Positions 45,276 to 59,212 of a stretch of 64,000 bases of DNA are shown here, one piece after another (the stretch's first letter is position 1; each line of letters begins with the position of its first letter). The notes beneath the pieces are model-generated. The model worked only from the letters and a program-made list of their open reading frames with translations. It was not told the origin of the DNA and made no database searches. The stretch is taken from assembly GCA_028554755.1 (NCBI GenBank), contig JAPTOF010000019.1, positions 4,784,001 through 4,848,000 of the forward strand. Reading direction: 5' to 3'. The stretch comes from Cordia subcordata. Taxonomy: Eukaryota; Streptophyta; Magnoliopsida; Boraginales; Cordiaceae. The translations under genes and the position numbers were made by a program.

Positions 45276-48200
45276 ATGGCGAGTTTCGCGCTTCCCATGT
45301 CCTCACTACTTGCTTCCAGACCTTCAACTTTCTTCCCAGCTCGATCACGCTTCCGGTAATGCTTTCCACTCTCATTTCTCTCGCCACTATTTATTCATTT
45401 TGGTTGATATCAAATTGACTATTTTCTTAATTCACAGTTTGAACACTAGAAGGACTCGACCGCTTGAAGTCGCCTGCGATTATTCCTGCTTTGAAGTAAG
45501 TCTCGTCTCGTTTCCTTTAGAATCTGGAAAATGATGCGATAAATTTTTAGCGTTCGATACAATTTATGAGATTACAGCTGTTGATTGCATGTTCTATGTT
45601 TTGTAACCTGTAAAAGTTTCGATTAATACTAAGCAATTGAAAACCTCCCTACTTTAATTGTTACGTTGTAAGGTTTGGTGTATCATTGTGATACAATTGT
45701 TGCTTCAATTTATTATGCATGGTTTTGGCTTAGGTGAAGGATGTTAGTTACCGAGCTCCAGGGACCACGAGCAATCTTTTGAATGGAGTTAGTTTTTCTC
45801 TTCCTGAACACAGGTGCATTTCTCGTCTTTCGAATAATTTCTGTGTATCTCGTTTTGATACTCAGCTAGAAGAACACTGTTTGGTTTTCGAGGCCATTTC
45901 GAATCTTCTGTTATTTATGTGTTGTCTAGGGGCAGGTTATTAAATGATAGCATGCCTGTTTGACATGATGCTTGCATCACATTGTTAACTAAGAGCTTGT
46001 AACTGTTGAAACGCCTCCTTATCTAAAAGGATTGTATGTGATTCACGCACTTGTGCAGTTTCGGGTTGATATTTGGACGGAGTGGAAGTGGGAAAACTAC
46101 TCTGTTGCAGGTCTGGTTTTGATTGAGCATTGTTTTTAATAAAATTTCTAGCCTCATGCCTTTTTTCCCCCTCCATTTGTTAATTTTTTTGAATTTCGTC
46201 TTGCATCTATGGACTTCCCCATACAGCTGATTGCAGGGCTAAGTAAACCAACTTCAGGATCCATTTGTGTCCAAAGATACAATAGCGATGGTAATCCCAA
46301 TCAATCTCCTGAAATATTACAACCTGGAAGAGTCGGTATTGTTTTCCAGTTTCCCGAGAGGTACTAACTTCTTAATAGAGTAATAAAGATTCATTTTATC
46401 ACTGTTTCTCATTGAGGATTTGCTTATTTCAGTGCATTACTTGGTGAAAAACAACTTTAATACATTAATTTTAATATTGTTTTATTATGTCCTTTTGCAT
46501 TTTACTCCGACATATTGACATGAAGGTACCGGTTATATCGTCTTCAGCTTATGTAGGAATTAATATTTCTCTGTCTTTTCTTGAGTTTGATTTACAATTG
46601 CAAAATCAATAGCTAAGAGTGTAACTGTAGCTTGTTCCCATGTGGGTATTGACTTTAACTCAACATTTGTGCTCATTTTGCCCATAATTATTATGCATTT
46701 CTAGAAAAATTAACATAATTTACAGGAGTCTATTTTGTATGTTGTTGTATGCCTGCCTTCTTAGCATCTCTATTATTTACCTCATCTACTAAGTGGTAAT
46801 GTTGAGTTATCATTTCGGACCTATCTACCAAATTACGTTCCTTGGCTTCTTTAAAAGTGTCTGAGACAATATTTCTTGGTTAGGTACTTTGTGGCAGATA
46901 CAATTATTGAGGAAATTTTATTTGGGTGGCCAAGACAAAGGGTTGGGCTCCAATGGAAGGAGCTTCTTGCTTCTAGACTTCAAAAAGCAGTTACTTCGGT
47001 AATCCAATTCACCTGAAATCGAAGCAGGAGTTGCTTCATTCTTTATTGTGATCTGTTTTGATGTTTTCTTATGGATTATCTGCTGTGTTACCTGTGTATA
47101 GAAAATACTTAAAGCAGTCTTTTTATGTGTCAAATTTCTTAGGTTGGTCTGACTGGAATCTCTTTGGATAAAGATCCCAACTCGCTAAGTGGTGGCTATA
47201 AACGGAGACTTGCCCTGGCAGTTCAGCTGGTGAGAGTGTTGCACTCTAAAAAATGTGGTGCATGTTGACTTGTGAGGCAACATGTGTAAAGTTTAATTTA
47301 CAGTTAGTTGTTAGCTCTTTGGGTGAGATCTGATTGTTGGAGATGCATTCACTTTATATAGGTACAAACTCCAGATCTGCTACTATTGGATGAGCCTCTT
47401 GCTGGTCTTGGTAGGAGAATATGCCTGGGGTGCTCTTTGATACTAGTATCTAATATGTTTATTATCATGCTTGGTACGCAATAAATTAATTTCTTCGTTA
47501 CTGGGCCCTAAAAGTGAGTCATTTGGGGAGGTTAGAACCTTTTCTACAAGGGTGTGAAGTCTTCATTTCTTGGGTGCTTCCTCCTGGGAGACCATTCGCA
47601 GAGCAAGGTTTTCTTCATAAGAATTGGACGGATAACTTCTTTGGTCTGTTTGCACTCTTTTCTGGGTATTGGGGCTCTTTCTTGCTTACTTTCCGTATTG
47701 TTACTTCTTTTAATTCTCCTAAGGTTCGAAAGGTGGGTACTCAATAGGTGCACAGGCAATATCTTCTACATAAGTTATTATAAAACCAAAACCAAAAGCC
47801 AAGATGCAGGTTGATCCATTACGTCTTGTAAATCACAAAGTGGATTTGTAGAGTAGTCCCGTGGAGAATCCTTGTCTTTTCAGCTTCTGTTTCATTATAT
47901 GTACAGTTTTAAAATTTATCTGAAGATTCTTTAAGATCGTAGTCAACCAAACAGCAAGTCTCAAACTCTTCTCTCTGTACGATATTTTAGCCATTCCCTG
48001 TTACTGATAACCATTGTATCTGTTACTTTACAAATAGATTGGAAGGCTCGTGCAGACATTGTAAAGCTGTTAAAGAATCTAAAGAAAGAGCTAACTCTGC
48101 TTGTTGTCAGTCATGACCTAAAGTAAGTACATATCCCCCTCTTGTTTTTCATCTAGCTGGTTTGTTATTCTTGTTGCTGATTGCTATTCCTTTTTTTCCG

Positions 48201-49754
48201 TTTAAACGTCCTGGTTTACTCAGCATAGAGTTTTGGAGATACTTTTAAGTTGCAATACAATATTGTGTTACTGTTGTTATAGAGGGACCAAGCAGAGTTT
48301 CTCAAATTTTTAAAGTTTTGCAGAAGTAAGAAAGTGGGACCCTCAATAATCATGTATGTCTTTTCATATAATTAGAACAATATAAAAAGATGCCATTTAA
48401 GGAAAGTGGAAAGCATTGTGGGATATTGGGAAAGGAAATCGGATATCCAATTTGAGTAGGAGGAAGTAATCATAATATATTGTCCCTGTTCATGAGAAAT
48501 GTGATCGGGAACTTATGTGATGGCATTTATGAGCATCCATGATAAATAGTTAATAGCTGTTGCTGTTTAAGTCAGTTACGACTTACGAAATTGTCAGCTG
48601 CCTTATTATTGACATGGAAACTTAGTTTTGAAATGAATTGGACCCAGTAGTTCTTGCAAAAAATTTATCTTGTTCATCATCAATTTGACAGATTAATGAG
48701 ATCGTGATTGTCATTAATGAATCTGATAGAGAGTACAGTGTTTACAGGAGTATGCAAGTGACATATGGACTGACAGCTGTCTCTTAACTGACTAACTACT
48801 CGGAATCAGTTACATAGCAGAACAACTATAGCTAACTCCTGAACACTTTAGATACTTCTAGAACCTAACTAATCTTCTCCTTATCACTGATCAAGTTTTA
48901 AGGTGCTTATCTATAAAGAAATAAGTTTTGGATAACACCTATCAAGGAGCAACTTAAAAACACAGAAATGGTAGAATGGTAGTTTTCACAGTAAGAAAAT
49001 GAAGCGAGTTCAGTGTGTTCAAATTTTCTATTCTCATGTTTAGTTCTGAAGGTGGTCTATGGGTTCACTAAATGTGAGTACAAACTCTTGGAGGAGGTGA
49101 AAAGAGTAAAAGAGACCAGCTGATTGTGATAACAATTATCATGATAGTAAAGCGCTCTAAAGATTTCAACAATTTGTTTAGGCCATATACCGGTTAACTA
49201 CTTGAACACTCTTCCGTTCCTCCTTCCTTTTTCACACTTGCTCTCACTAGAATGCTCTAATCTCAGATTCAGTATCTGTCTCAACCTTGGATGTCAGTCC
49301 TGAGCTTCTATATATAGCTATTGACATATTTTACTTCTTGGGAGATATGGTGGGGCTAACTTAGATTTGACAGGATGCATGTTTCCCCTTTGAATAGGAA
49401 TTTCCTTGTTGATGGTTGGGAATTGTGGGATAAAGGGTCATTTCTGATAAGCATGGTCTGAGCTTGAGTGATCAAACCAAGCTGTCTATGAACATCATTT
49501 TCCAATTCTATGATTGCTGCTAAACAGCTTTTCCAAATTATTTTGCTTTTCTTATGTTGATGGTTCGTTGCATGGTAAAGGATGACAGCATTAACACTGT
49601 CTGTATTCTCCTTGTTAGCTTTAATATACACTGTTTGGTTCATCACTAACAAGAGAACCGTTGCTATATCTTCAGAGAGCTGGCATCGTTAGTAGACCAA
49701 TCTTGGAGGATGGAAATGGGTGGAGTACTTGAGAGCGAGAAACTACCGGTTTAA
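45276..49754 (+). CDS. ABCI11: Plastid ABC transporter ATP-binding protein ABCI11 (NAP14)
   Basis: A soluble ABC ATPase of the plant ABCI subfamily, inferred to energise a chloroplast-envelope transporter. Ten exons fit frame and splice signals: 45276-45355, 45438-45495, 45734-45813, 46059-46110, 46227-46360, 46884-46998, 47143-47229, 47362-47410, 48038-48122, 49676-49754. The total of 819 nt gives 272 residues. Residues 1 to about 40 are Ser/Arg-rich with few acids, a plastid transit peptide. ABC motifs occur in order: Walker A GRSGSGKTT (79-87), Q-loop Q131 in VFQFPER, signature LSGGY (188-192), Walker B LLLLDEP (208-214), H-loop H244 in VVSHD. No membrane segments. The C-terminal LASLVDQSWRMEMGGVL is the ABCI11-type end. 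It converges on LAZY1, whose coding end lies 751 bp away. Confidence 0.95.
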
Positions 49755-50505
49755 TTCTGCAATGCTTTTCCATTGTATATGATCAACAACTGACGCTCTA
49801 AACAAGGTATTGCTCTAGAAGCTCTTAGGTATTCTACCTAGTTTTTTACTAAAAAAATTGTTGCTTAACTATAAAAAATAAATCCTCTTTTGATGGTTAT
49901 TATGTTTTAGCATGTAACAAAACCAAAGTTACTTGGCCTTTGTAATTGAAGCCTGAGAGTGTTCTTAATTGAAGGATTCAACAATGCATTACATGCCTTT
50001 CTGTTGTTCAATTGTTATCATGTCATGGCTAGAAACCAAATTTAATTTACTTGGCTTTCGGGGTGGTTGCTCAAGAGTGGTCTTTGTTGCAGGATCAACA
50101 GTCTATTACATCCCATCCTCTATCAATTATGTTGTACAGATGTATGCAACTAAATACTGCAAGAGTTTAGGTATGATGCATCTGCTTCTGTGGTTGCCCA
50201 CTCTTTGGGTAATCGATTCATATGACAAAATTAGCTCATATAAATCCGCTTTTCACTGGTCATATCCAGCAAGTTAAGCGTTCATACTAGGACGATTCAG
50301 GTTTAAATGTAACATATACAATCTTTACTCCACTGCTTTAGACAGAGAGAGATGATTGTGGAGAGTTTCTTTTATTTCTTAGATCACACGAGGTCATACT
50401 TCACCAGTCACAAATAGCTAACATTAACTAGTGACATACAGTATCTGATCAAACACAGCGAACACTTAAAAGGATGGGGGCAGTTACCTTTGCTTCCTTA
50501 TGGTT
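49755..50505. other. Shared 3' flank of ABCI11 and LAZY1
   Basis: 751 bp between the stop codons of two converging genes, so both 3' UTRs and polyadenylation sites lie here and may overlap. The ORF at 49969-50277 has no recognisable domain and is probably chance. Confidence 0.6.
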
Positions 50506-52654
50506 CTACAGCTCCAATACCAAGTCTACAGATTAAGAAGAAGAAATAGAGGGATAAATACTTTATCTTCAGTTCCAAATCTATGGCATAGTATGGCAGT
50601 ATGTATTAGATAGTTTACTTACAGTCATCATCTGTCTTGATCCAGTGTTCCCTAGTTGATGTGAAGGAAACACCACTTGTGGTGTTAAAAGATAGGTCGA
50701 AGCTATTCATATCCTCTGTTGGATTGGCTCTCTGTGGCAGTGCTTCGTTTTCTTCAGCCTCTTCATCCTGGTAGCCGCACTTGCAGAAAATCTTTTCAAT
50801 CTTCTTAGTGTATGGTTTAGTTAATTTTTTCTCCACCATTACTCCATCAGGATGAACTCTTCTGCGGAAAATTTTAAGCACCTGCAGACAGCACATAAGA
50901 TTACCCACCTATTTACTCTTCAGAGAAAAAAAAAAAAATTGTTGTTGTCTTTGCATTGACATCTTGTATTAGGCAGCCACTCTATCGACAGTATCCCTAG
51001 GAAGGACATCTTTTAGGAAATTCTGAATGTTCACAGCCATGCAGGCTTATGTTTGGACTGAAGTGACGTAGTTGGCTTAGAGAAGAAGCTAAGTGAAAAT
51101 GTGCGACTTCCCTCATGAGGCATATCCAAGAAAACTGTTTTTGTTTGCAATTTAAAGATTCAGTTAGTAATGGCCTGAGTGATGCACACTATAAGTATCA
51201 CTAAAATTCAAATTAGTGTTTAATTCCATGAAAGTCCTTTTGCTAAAAGGTTGCAGGACAGAAAACTGGCACCTTGAATTTGTTCAGAGTCGAGATTTTA
51301 TTATACTTGCTTCAGCAGCTTCCTTATTTTGGCTTTCAATTTTTTTCACCAGTATGATTTAAGAATGACATGTTTATTTGAGCACATATGCAGGATTCAA
51401 TCCAACTTCTAAATAAATGCTATTAGATGATCTAGTCGTAGGTACTAACCTTTGGGAGTTTTCTTTTGATTAAAGCACTGTGATTGGTGTCGTTGTTAGG
51501 AGCTTTAGAGGTCGTTGATGTGGAGAGGAGCCTTTTTAGCATCTTCTTCATGAAATGTGTCACATGCGTTCCCTTGACTTGTTTCTCCAGATCTACATGT
51601 GTTCCTTCAAGATGCTCATGGACTCTGTTCCTCTTGAAAAGCTCCGCCAGTGAAGTCTTTTCCTTCTTTGTCTGTACATCTGTCTCGGACAGTTCAATTG
51701 AAGAGCCAAAAAGATATTTTTGGAGTGGACATGTTATCATATTTCTATGCTCTTCAGCATTTAACTCTTCAGTTTGGTCATTGCTAAGGGTAATAATGCT
51801 TGCATGACTGCTCCTCTCTGATGTTTCATTGGCAGCCTCTTCAGTTTCAGCTTCCAGCAACTTTTCCAGCTTTTCGTTGATAAGCTTCAAGTCTTCACCC
51901 GTTACCTGCATCTCCTCATTTCTCTTATCCTCAAATGTCTCAGGAAATGTTGGTGTAGGCGGCTCTGTATTTAGAGGTTCCAAACCAAGAGTACCAATTG
52001 AGAGAAAGCCTTCAAACAGCTCATTAAATGATTCTTCTTCTTTGATGTCGTCCATTTTGTTGTGTTTGACACCATCCTCGAAATTTTGACATTTTGGCTG
52101 CTTTAAGTGTGCAAAGCTGAAGGTTGGGTCTGCATGGTGTCTTTGTTCATCAAATGTGGCGTGGGGGAACCCAGCATAGTCCTCTAAGATCAGAAAAGAG
52201 AGAGAGAGATTCAAGTTATTGAGTGACGATATGGTGGTAGGATGATATCCATGGATAATTCAGAAATTTATTATTGAAGTTAGTCACTGTTCAACAATGC
52301 ATTCGCTGCATGTCCATATCAGGAAAATGATTCACAAAGAACTTAACTTCTATGGTGAATTTTAACAAAAATGTAGAGCCACTAGAGACAACCCAGTGTA
52401 GCAGCTTATTTTACTTGAGTTATGATGATTGTGCTTTGCATAAGAAGAATATAAATGAGAAAAATCGATCCTATATATATATATATGACTATCTTTGTGA
52501 TATTACCTATTGAGAAAGTCTTCAAAGAAGAGTCCGTGGCATTGTGCTTGTTTTTGCGGTTCATCCAACTCAGTAACTGCAACAAAGATCAAAAGTCCGT
52601 GAGTGTAATTTGTGTTCTGGATAACTTGTGTAAGACTTCTGCACTAACCTTCAT
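50506..52654 (-). CDS. LAZY1: LAZY1, gravitropism regulator of the IGT family
   Basis: LAZY1 links gravity sensing to polar auxin transport and sets shoot and branch angle. It acts at the plasma membrane and nucleus. Five coding exons (sense order): 52649-52654 (MK only), 52507-52576, 51450-52183, 50623-50881 and 50506-50525; 1089 nt, 362 residues. Conserved regions: N-terminal MKLLSWMNRK (region I), GFLSIGTLG at 84-92 (IGT motif), basic LIKRKLPK at 263-270, KIFRRRVHP at about 273, and C-terminal WIKTDDDYLVLEL at 350-362 (region V, EAR-like). WIKTD-YLVLEL favours LAZY1 over DRO1/LAZY2-4-type members, which end VLEI-like, and over TAC1, which lacks this end. Donors are GTTAGT, GTAATA, GTTAGT and GTAAGT. 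Without the 20-nt last exon the ORF would wrongly end in DDDCK. Confidence 0.95.
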
Positions 52655-54245
52655 CTTGATTTTTCTGCAGAAGATTTGGGTCAGGATGCTTTGTCGTCGG
52701 AGGGAAATAGACTGTGTCTCTGAGTGGAGGGCTTTGTTGTTCAGGAGTAAAATTTTGGACTTCTTGAACAGGTAATGTCTAAAAAGTGTATTGATCAGAG
52801 AATTGTTTGTCTAGTGATTCCTAGAAGGATCTCAGATGCAGTTGAGCAGAGTAAGAACACTGAGAAAGGTACAAGAGCCCATGGTTGGTAATTTCTTTTG
52901 TCAAACACTTCTTGGCTGGAGACCCACCAAGTTGCTGATACTACGTCTGCCATGAACCAATGTGGTTGCTTGGAGTTTGTTAGATGGGGCTTAAAGTTGA
53001 TGCAAGGAAATCTTTAATCAATATCTGGTACAATTATGCCTATCATATCAGTCTTGTATCTGATAATCTGTGTGTTAAGATGCGATTAACTTATGCTTGC
53101 AACAATTTGTATGAGGTTGATAGATGTATAATTACAATTTGATGTTTGTATTGGCTCTTAGTCTTTTCTTTATGTGGGGAACAATAAAAATCTTACATAA
53201 ATATCAAATAAAGTACAAAGAGAACGAAGTTTTTATGTACAAGTAAACTTAACTATAGGAAAGGAGTACAAGTCCAAACAAAAAAAAAGAAATACATTAT
53301 AATCACATAAGCCACCCTTGCTGTTATGCAATTAGGCACGAACTTGCCAAGATGCATATCCAGTATTAGGGGATAGGATAAAGAACTTCCGACCAAGGAG
53401 GAGGAACTTCAATTGGAATCTAGAACGAACACAAGGCTAAATGGATTTGCAGTGCAACAAACTGAATAAAAGACGTATAGTTATGATAAAATTAAAATAT
53501 ATTACACGAGAAAGAAGAGAAAACCATGACTATACAACAAAAAAAGAAAATTCCAAAGAATCAAAAATTACAAAACACGAAGAAAAGGAAAGAGATCATA
53601 CCTCGAACCCAAAGTCAGAATACCATTATTAACCACAAGAGTGAATAAGAGCCTTCAACGGAGAAGGAAAAATCGATGGTGAAAAATAGCGTTTTTTTTT
53701 TTTTTGTGGGGGAGGGGGAGCGGGGGAGAAGGGGGGATTGGCTCTTAATCTAGTCACACTAATTTAAGTTCATTTAAATTAATAAACATGTTTATTTCTT
53801 TAAATTAGTAATAAGCATTAAAAAAAATTCCTCCTCCCATCTGATGCTTTTATGATTGAAGCACTTACTGAAAAAAAAAAAAATTTACAGTTAGAATTTT
53901 GATCTAAACAAGTAACTAAAGTTGAAAAAAAAAAATAGAAAAACATATAAGATTACTTACAACCAAAATTAATAACTTCCAAATTAGTTTTACATAATCT
54001 AATCTAAATTCCCTTTTGCTCGAATACGTTTGCTTGAGTTCACGCAACAGCGGCCAATGTCCTTTATCATGAACAAATAATCATTTTAGGGGTAAGCTGC
54101 CACATAGATTCGTTGGGCAACGCTGAACAGTTTGACTCATTTTGTATATCGTCGTTGCATCAGTGAATCTTGACAGATTTCTTATTCACCCGTGTTTCCT
54201 GTGGGCCTGGTGGCTGCCTGGAAAGAATACTAGCTACAATCCGTG

Positions 54246-54471
54246 CGGCCCGTTTGGATTATTATTATTATTTTTTTAGAAAAAAGGTATTTTTCTATTT
54301 TTAAAAAATGTACATTGTTTTTGCAACAATTATTTAGTTTTTTTTAAAAAAAAGCTAAAACACTAAAAGAAAAGTTCAAATATATATATATATATTTTAT
54401 AAAAAAACACTTTTCTTAAAAGTTGTTAAAAAAAAAAATCCTTTTAGAAAAAACCAATTCAAATCAACCCC
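54246..54471. mobile_element. MITE family 1 copy
   Basis: Left end GGCCCGTTTGGATTATT and right end AAACCAATTCAAATCAACCCC are inverted relatives of the family ends. The core is A/T-rich with a short (AT)n run. Confidence 0.55.
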
Positions 54472-56038
54472 ATGTGAAGTATATATTGATTCCAAAATCA
54501 GCCATGCGCAGGCACACCATCCGCACATGAACATGCAAACTTTTCATGCATGGACGCCTAGTTACTGCTGGAAAGCAGCATGAATATTAATTAATAGAGT
54601 AGCTAGTAGAATGATGCACCAAGTAAAATAGACCAGCTATTTTGCAGTATTGGTTGCAAGCAATAATCTCGCAACCCCATCCCATCAACGCGTGGAACGC
54701 AGCGTTTATTCTCGATTTGAGCAAAGAAACAAGGCGCTACAAGACGTGCGAAATTCCCTTTTCTGGTTAATAGTAGACAAAATGGTCACTGATCAACTCC
54801 AAATCAATACAAACGCAAAACGTACACAGATGTGCTGATCTATCAAAGTAGCTATTTTGTGGAGTCAGTTGGACAGACATTGATGGAGTGGTTCCACGTG
54901 GTGGCTAACATCAATCATCATGATCGACTACTACTGTGATACTCTGTGGAAAGATCACAAAATCATTCAAAGAGTCTGTTCAAGACGAGGAGGAAGGGCA
55001 GACTATTATATCAGATTTCAAAGGATTGTATTGTCACAATTTGACACAATGAATGATGTCGCGTTCATGCACGACATTGGTTTTTTTTTTTCCAGAACGT
55101 TGTAGTACCCTGATGTTCGATCAAAATGTGATTGCTTTGCTTAATCTGCTCACGTTCTTTTTCGTTTACAAATAACAATTGTGGTTCTAGTGTGTAGATT
55201 CGTCTTACTACTGGGGCCAGATGCAATTCAAGAATTGAATCCGATCCCAATTCCCTGGTTTAGCTAGTGGTTCGGCTATGGGGCTCATCTTTCTACCGGG
55301 GGATTTCTCACACATCAAAAAAATTGCTTAGATTCTATATGGTTTTACCTACTAATGGCCATGAGTCTTTCTTCATTCAAAACAGAAGGAAAAAAAAATA
55401 ATAATAATGATCATGAGTGACGTTACTTTATCTACGTTGATATACGAAATTAAGATTTATCTCACTAAGAATTTACCGACACATGCAATATAATAACTGA
55501 ATAGAACATATAATCAATGTGCGAAGAACACCCATGTAAAATTTGAACATACGGCTGAGAAATTTGTGCAACATGCGCGATGCAAAATGTTAAATGATGC
55601 AATAATTCATGGGGTCAGCATTTGGGGAATTGCGGCCGATCATATCAAACTTTTTTAATTTTGGTTTATTAAACGCATGGCTGGCTTAGATGATCAGTTA
55701 ACTGAAAAAATAAATAAAAATTAGTGACAAATGATTAGTTAGTAATAGATTGAATTTTCTAATATATTTTCAACTTTTGACAGATATTTTATGTAATCCG
55801 AACTGGTGAGGGATAAACTAATTTTGTACCAGTTTTCGTATTTATGAAACGTTTTTCTCAAAATTTAAAACATTACCCTAATAACGTGCTGCTGCATGTG
55901 TGCCATGCCACTTTGGTGTTTGAATGGACTATACGGACTTATTGGGCTCGTTAGTTGGGCCAACATGGCCTCATTTGCCGACGCAATCTATGAGTCTTCA
56001 GATTAGATACTAGGCAAATGTTGTCAAGTTGATATAGA

Positions 56039-57256
56039 TCTATAATATATATAAAGCAGGACTATAATTTTGGTAAGCTGATGTATATAACTAAGAGTCT
56101 GTTTGGCTCAATTTTTGGAGACTCAAAAGTACTTTCTGTGAGTTTAAAAACTAAAATTGACCGTAGTTTATTAATACTACATGGCTAATTGGTTTTTATT
56201 GCACTATTAAAAATGACAAAGATCAAACAACAATTTATTTTGCACACAATTTAGGATAGAATTTACCATTGTACCAATTTTTCATTTTTAATTTATCTCA
56301 ACTTATGGCATTTTTCTTAGACTAGTACTTGTGTTTTTCGTATGACAAAAAATAATTTTTATATAGTTTGTTGTTTCATATGTTTGATTTTTAAAAGTAA
56401 TTAATTTAAGAAACCCATCTCAATTTATGGTGTACTTTTTTTAAATCTGTAATTGGTTTATTGATATTGGCTAAATTTGTTTGTCATAAGTTGATTTTAT
56501 TTAATGATGGTCATGCATTAAATGTTCTAAATTTTACAATCATGCAATTGATATATTTAGAAAATATGTAGTTTGAATCTTATTGAAACACTTTTCTAAT
56601 ATAGAAAGTATAATTTAATTTAGCTAAAATTATAAATTGTACAATGTTTTTTTTCTTGAAAAAAACTTTGGTTATTTTAAAAATAAAAATCTATAGGTTC
56701 CATCCTAGATCGGGTGACTTCTCGTTATACAATGGATCAGCCAATTTGCATTTTTGGTCGAGAGTTTTTTGATGGGTTCTCAAGAGAAAAGTATGCATGC
56801 CATATTAGGAAGTCAATCATCCAAGTGAAACGTTGTAAAGGTCATCCAATCGTTCAACTGATAATTTTGAGTTAAATTGATAATAATTTCATAACTTCTA
56901 ATAAGCATTTTTCTGTGATAACAATAAAGGGTTGAAAATACTAATTCATGATGAAAAAAGTATTGGCCAAAATAAAAATTCAATATTGTTTACAAAGAAA
57001 ATTTCCAAAAAATATATGTTAAAGCACTCTTCCCCTTTTAGCAATTATGTTGTATGTCATTCTATTTTAAAAGATGTGGATAGAGTGCAATTTAATATTT
57101 ACATATTGTATTATTTTATTATATAAAATATGAATTAACTTAGTTTATCTCATATATCAAAGTATTAGTTATACACAAATATTCACAATTTTTGTTTTTA
57201 CATAAATATATTTATTTGTACCCTAACCCATGCAAACGCATGGGGGTTAGACTAGT
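56039..57256 (+). mobile_element. Non-autonomous Helitron
   Basis: The best Helitron here. The left end is TCTATAATATATATAAAGCA after an A. The right end has a strong hairpin (CCCATGC-AAAC-GCATGGG), 5-6 bp, then CTAGT at 57252-57256 followed by T. Insertion between A and T and absence of target duplication are as expected. 1218 bp with no Rep/helicase ORF, so it needs help in trans. Confidence 0.8.
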
Positions 57257-59212
57257 TCTCATGTAATATTGGGATTGCCTGTGGACTGATCTTTTCTTTT
57301 TCATCGAAAATATATATCTTTTTTCTGAAAAATATGTCTTTTTGTAATAAATACTCTACTTGCCTCTTAAAAGAAAAGGTGAAACTTTGGAAAAAATATT
57401 GAATTCATCTTTGTCCAGGAGTTATAAATTTTAGTTTCAAAAAAATATTTTTTCCCCAAAAGTTATAAGAAAAAGTTCTTTCAGAAAAATCAACCCAAAA
57501 CAAGCCCATAACCTTCACTTGCCAAGAACACAAGAATATATTTAAATGGTTTTTCGAATTGCACTTATTAAAGTTCATTAAATGTCCCTTTTAATATGGA
57601 TTTTTACCATGTTTAATCATTTTAACTTAAACATAACCCAACCCCTAAACCATGAGTTAACCCAATATATCAACATTATTTCTTTCCTTTCAAATCTAAG
57701 CAATAATGTTAATAAAAGCTAACTAGCAGTTTTAAACATTTTTTTTTCCCGATTGTCTATTAAAGCTATAGCGTGAATTTTTTTCCCGGCTATCCAATAG
57801 TTAAGATTTTACAAAGAGAAGCTAAAGCCAAGGAGTGATTGCACCTTCCAGCGTAACTCTTTTCAGATTGGATTAATTTTAAATTGTAAATTTTTAAGAT
57901 CAATTAAACTTTTCAGGTAGTGAATTTTTTTTCCAGTGATTTTTTTTTTTCACATTGTATACTTTCACATGGAATTTAAGCTTAGAAAAACCCGATGGCA
58001 AAGAGTAATTAATTGATGAAATATTACAATTCAAAACTTCTTATTGATAAATTTCATCCTAGCCATGGTAGAGGAAAAAATTGTGCTGTAAAATTTAATA
58101 TTGAATCTTGGAAAGAAAAAAGAAAAGCTTAAAAGTATTGGTTTAAGCTTTTCTTGTCATTATTGCTCAGTTTTGAAAAGGAAAAAAATAATGTTGACAT
58201 ATTAAGTTAACTCGTGGTTCAAGGACTGCGTTATATTTAATGTTAGAATGCTTAAAAATAATAAATTTTCATATTAGAAAATCATTTAATGGACTTTAAC
58301 AAATGTAATATTGCACCTGTTAAAACAATCGATACTTAAATGATCAGGACACGTCCAAATAGCTTGAATTTCACACACAGAAGCAACACTAAATTAGGCA
58401 TGTCTCAATTAAAAGATGGAGATGCTGTCAATTTAGTAGAGTTTTTCCTACCCAGAAGCTGTCTACTTCCATTGATCACCAAGTGATTGCTTTTTTTTTA
58501 CCTTGCTTGCGTGCTCCATCTGTCTTCGCTTAAAGGAAACCAAACAGCTCGATTAGTTTCCCTTTCTTTGAATTTGTGCTGTGTTTGTTATATGCTTATT
58601 TAAAATCTTAAATTTAAAAAATATACAAAATTATATATATTTTAAATTTAGTATTTCAAATAAGCGTATAACAAACACAACATTGTTAAACAGGCAGGTA
58701 ATTGAACCAGATTAAAATACATTTTCCATCGAGAGAAGAAAAAGAGTTAGATTTGAGTGAAGTATGAATCAAATGAAATTCAATATTCCAAAGATAATGT
58801 TTTCAATCACAATTAATTAAATTTTTGAACAAACTTTACAAAAATTAAATAAAATCTTTCATTCCAAACATTGTGTGAATTTTATTTATTCTGTACCAGG
58901 CCGCCAAGCGGGTATGAATTAATTGAACACGCAAAGTAAGGCAATAGCTGCTTTTCAAAAACCAAGAAAAGCTTCGAAACTCTTAAGCATGTGAGAAGAA
59001 GTTAGAGATGTTATAGCAAGCAGCAGGTGCTGATTCCCAGCAGCCGCAACCATCAATCAAACAGATGGTGACATCGAAAAAAAAAAAATATCCCAGAAAG
59101 ACACGAGAGAGCAGTCTCTCTTTCGAGTTGCAGGAGTCTGCGTTCCCATAAGACTTTTCCCATACTTCCGTAATTTCTCAACCTCGAAACAAAAATATTT
59201 ACTACTACTATG

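Noticed and set aside
47514..47814. Overlapping ORFs in ABCI11 intron 8
   Set aside because: They lie wholly in an intron and lack any ABC or other domain; the ABCI11 frame joins cleanly across them.
50615..50622. LAZY1 ending in DDDCK
   Set aside because: A consensus GTAAGT donor interrupts the frame, and a 20-nt exon encoding the conserved YLVLEL end is found 97 bp on.
51484..52089. Plus-strand Ser-rich ORFs opposite LAZY1
   Set aside because: Complements of the acidic Glu-rich LAZY1 exon 3.
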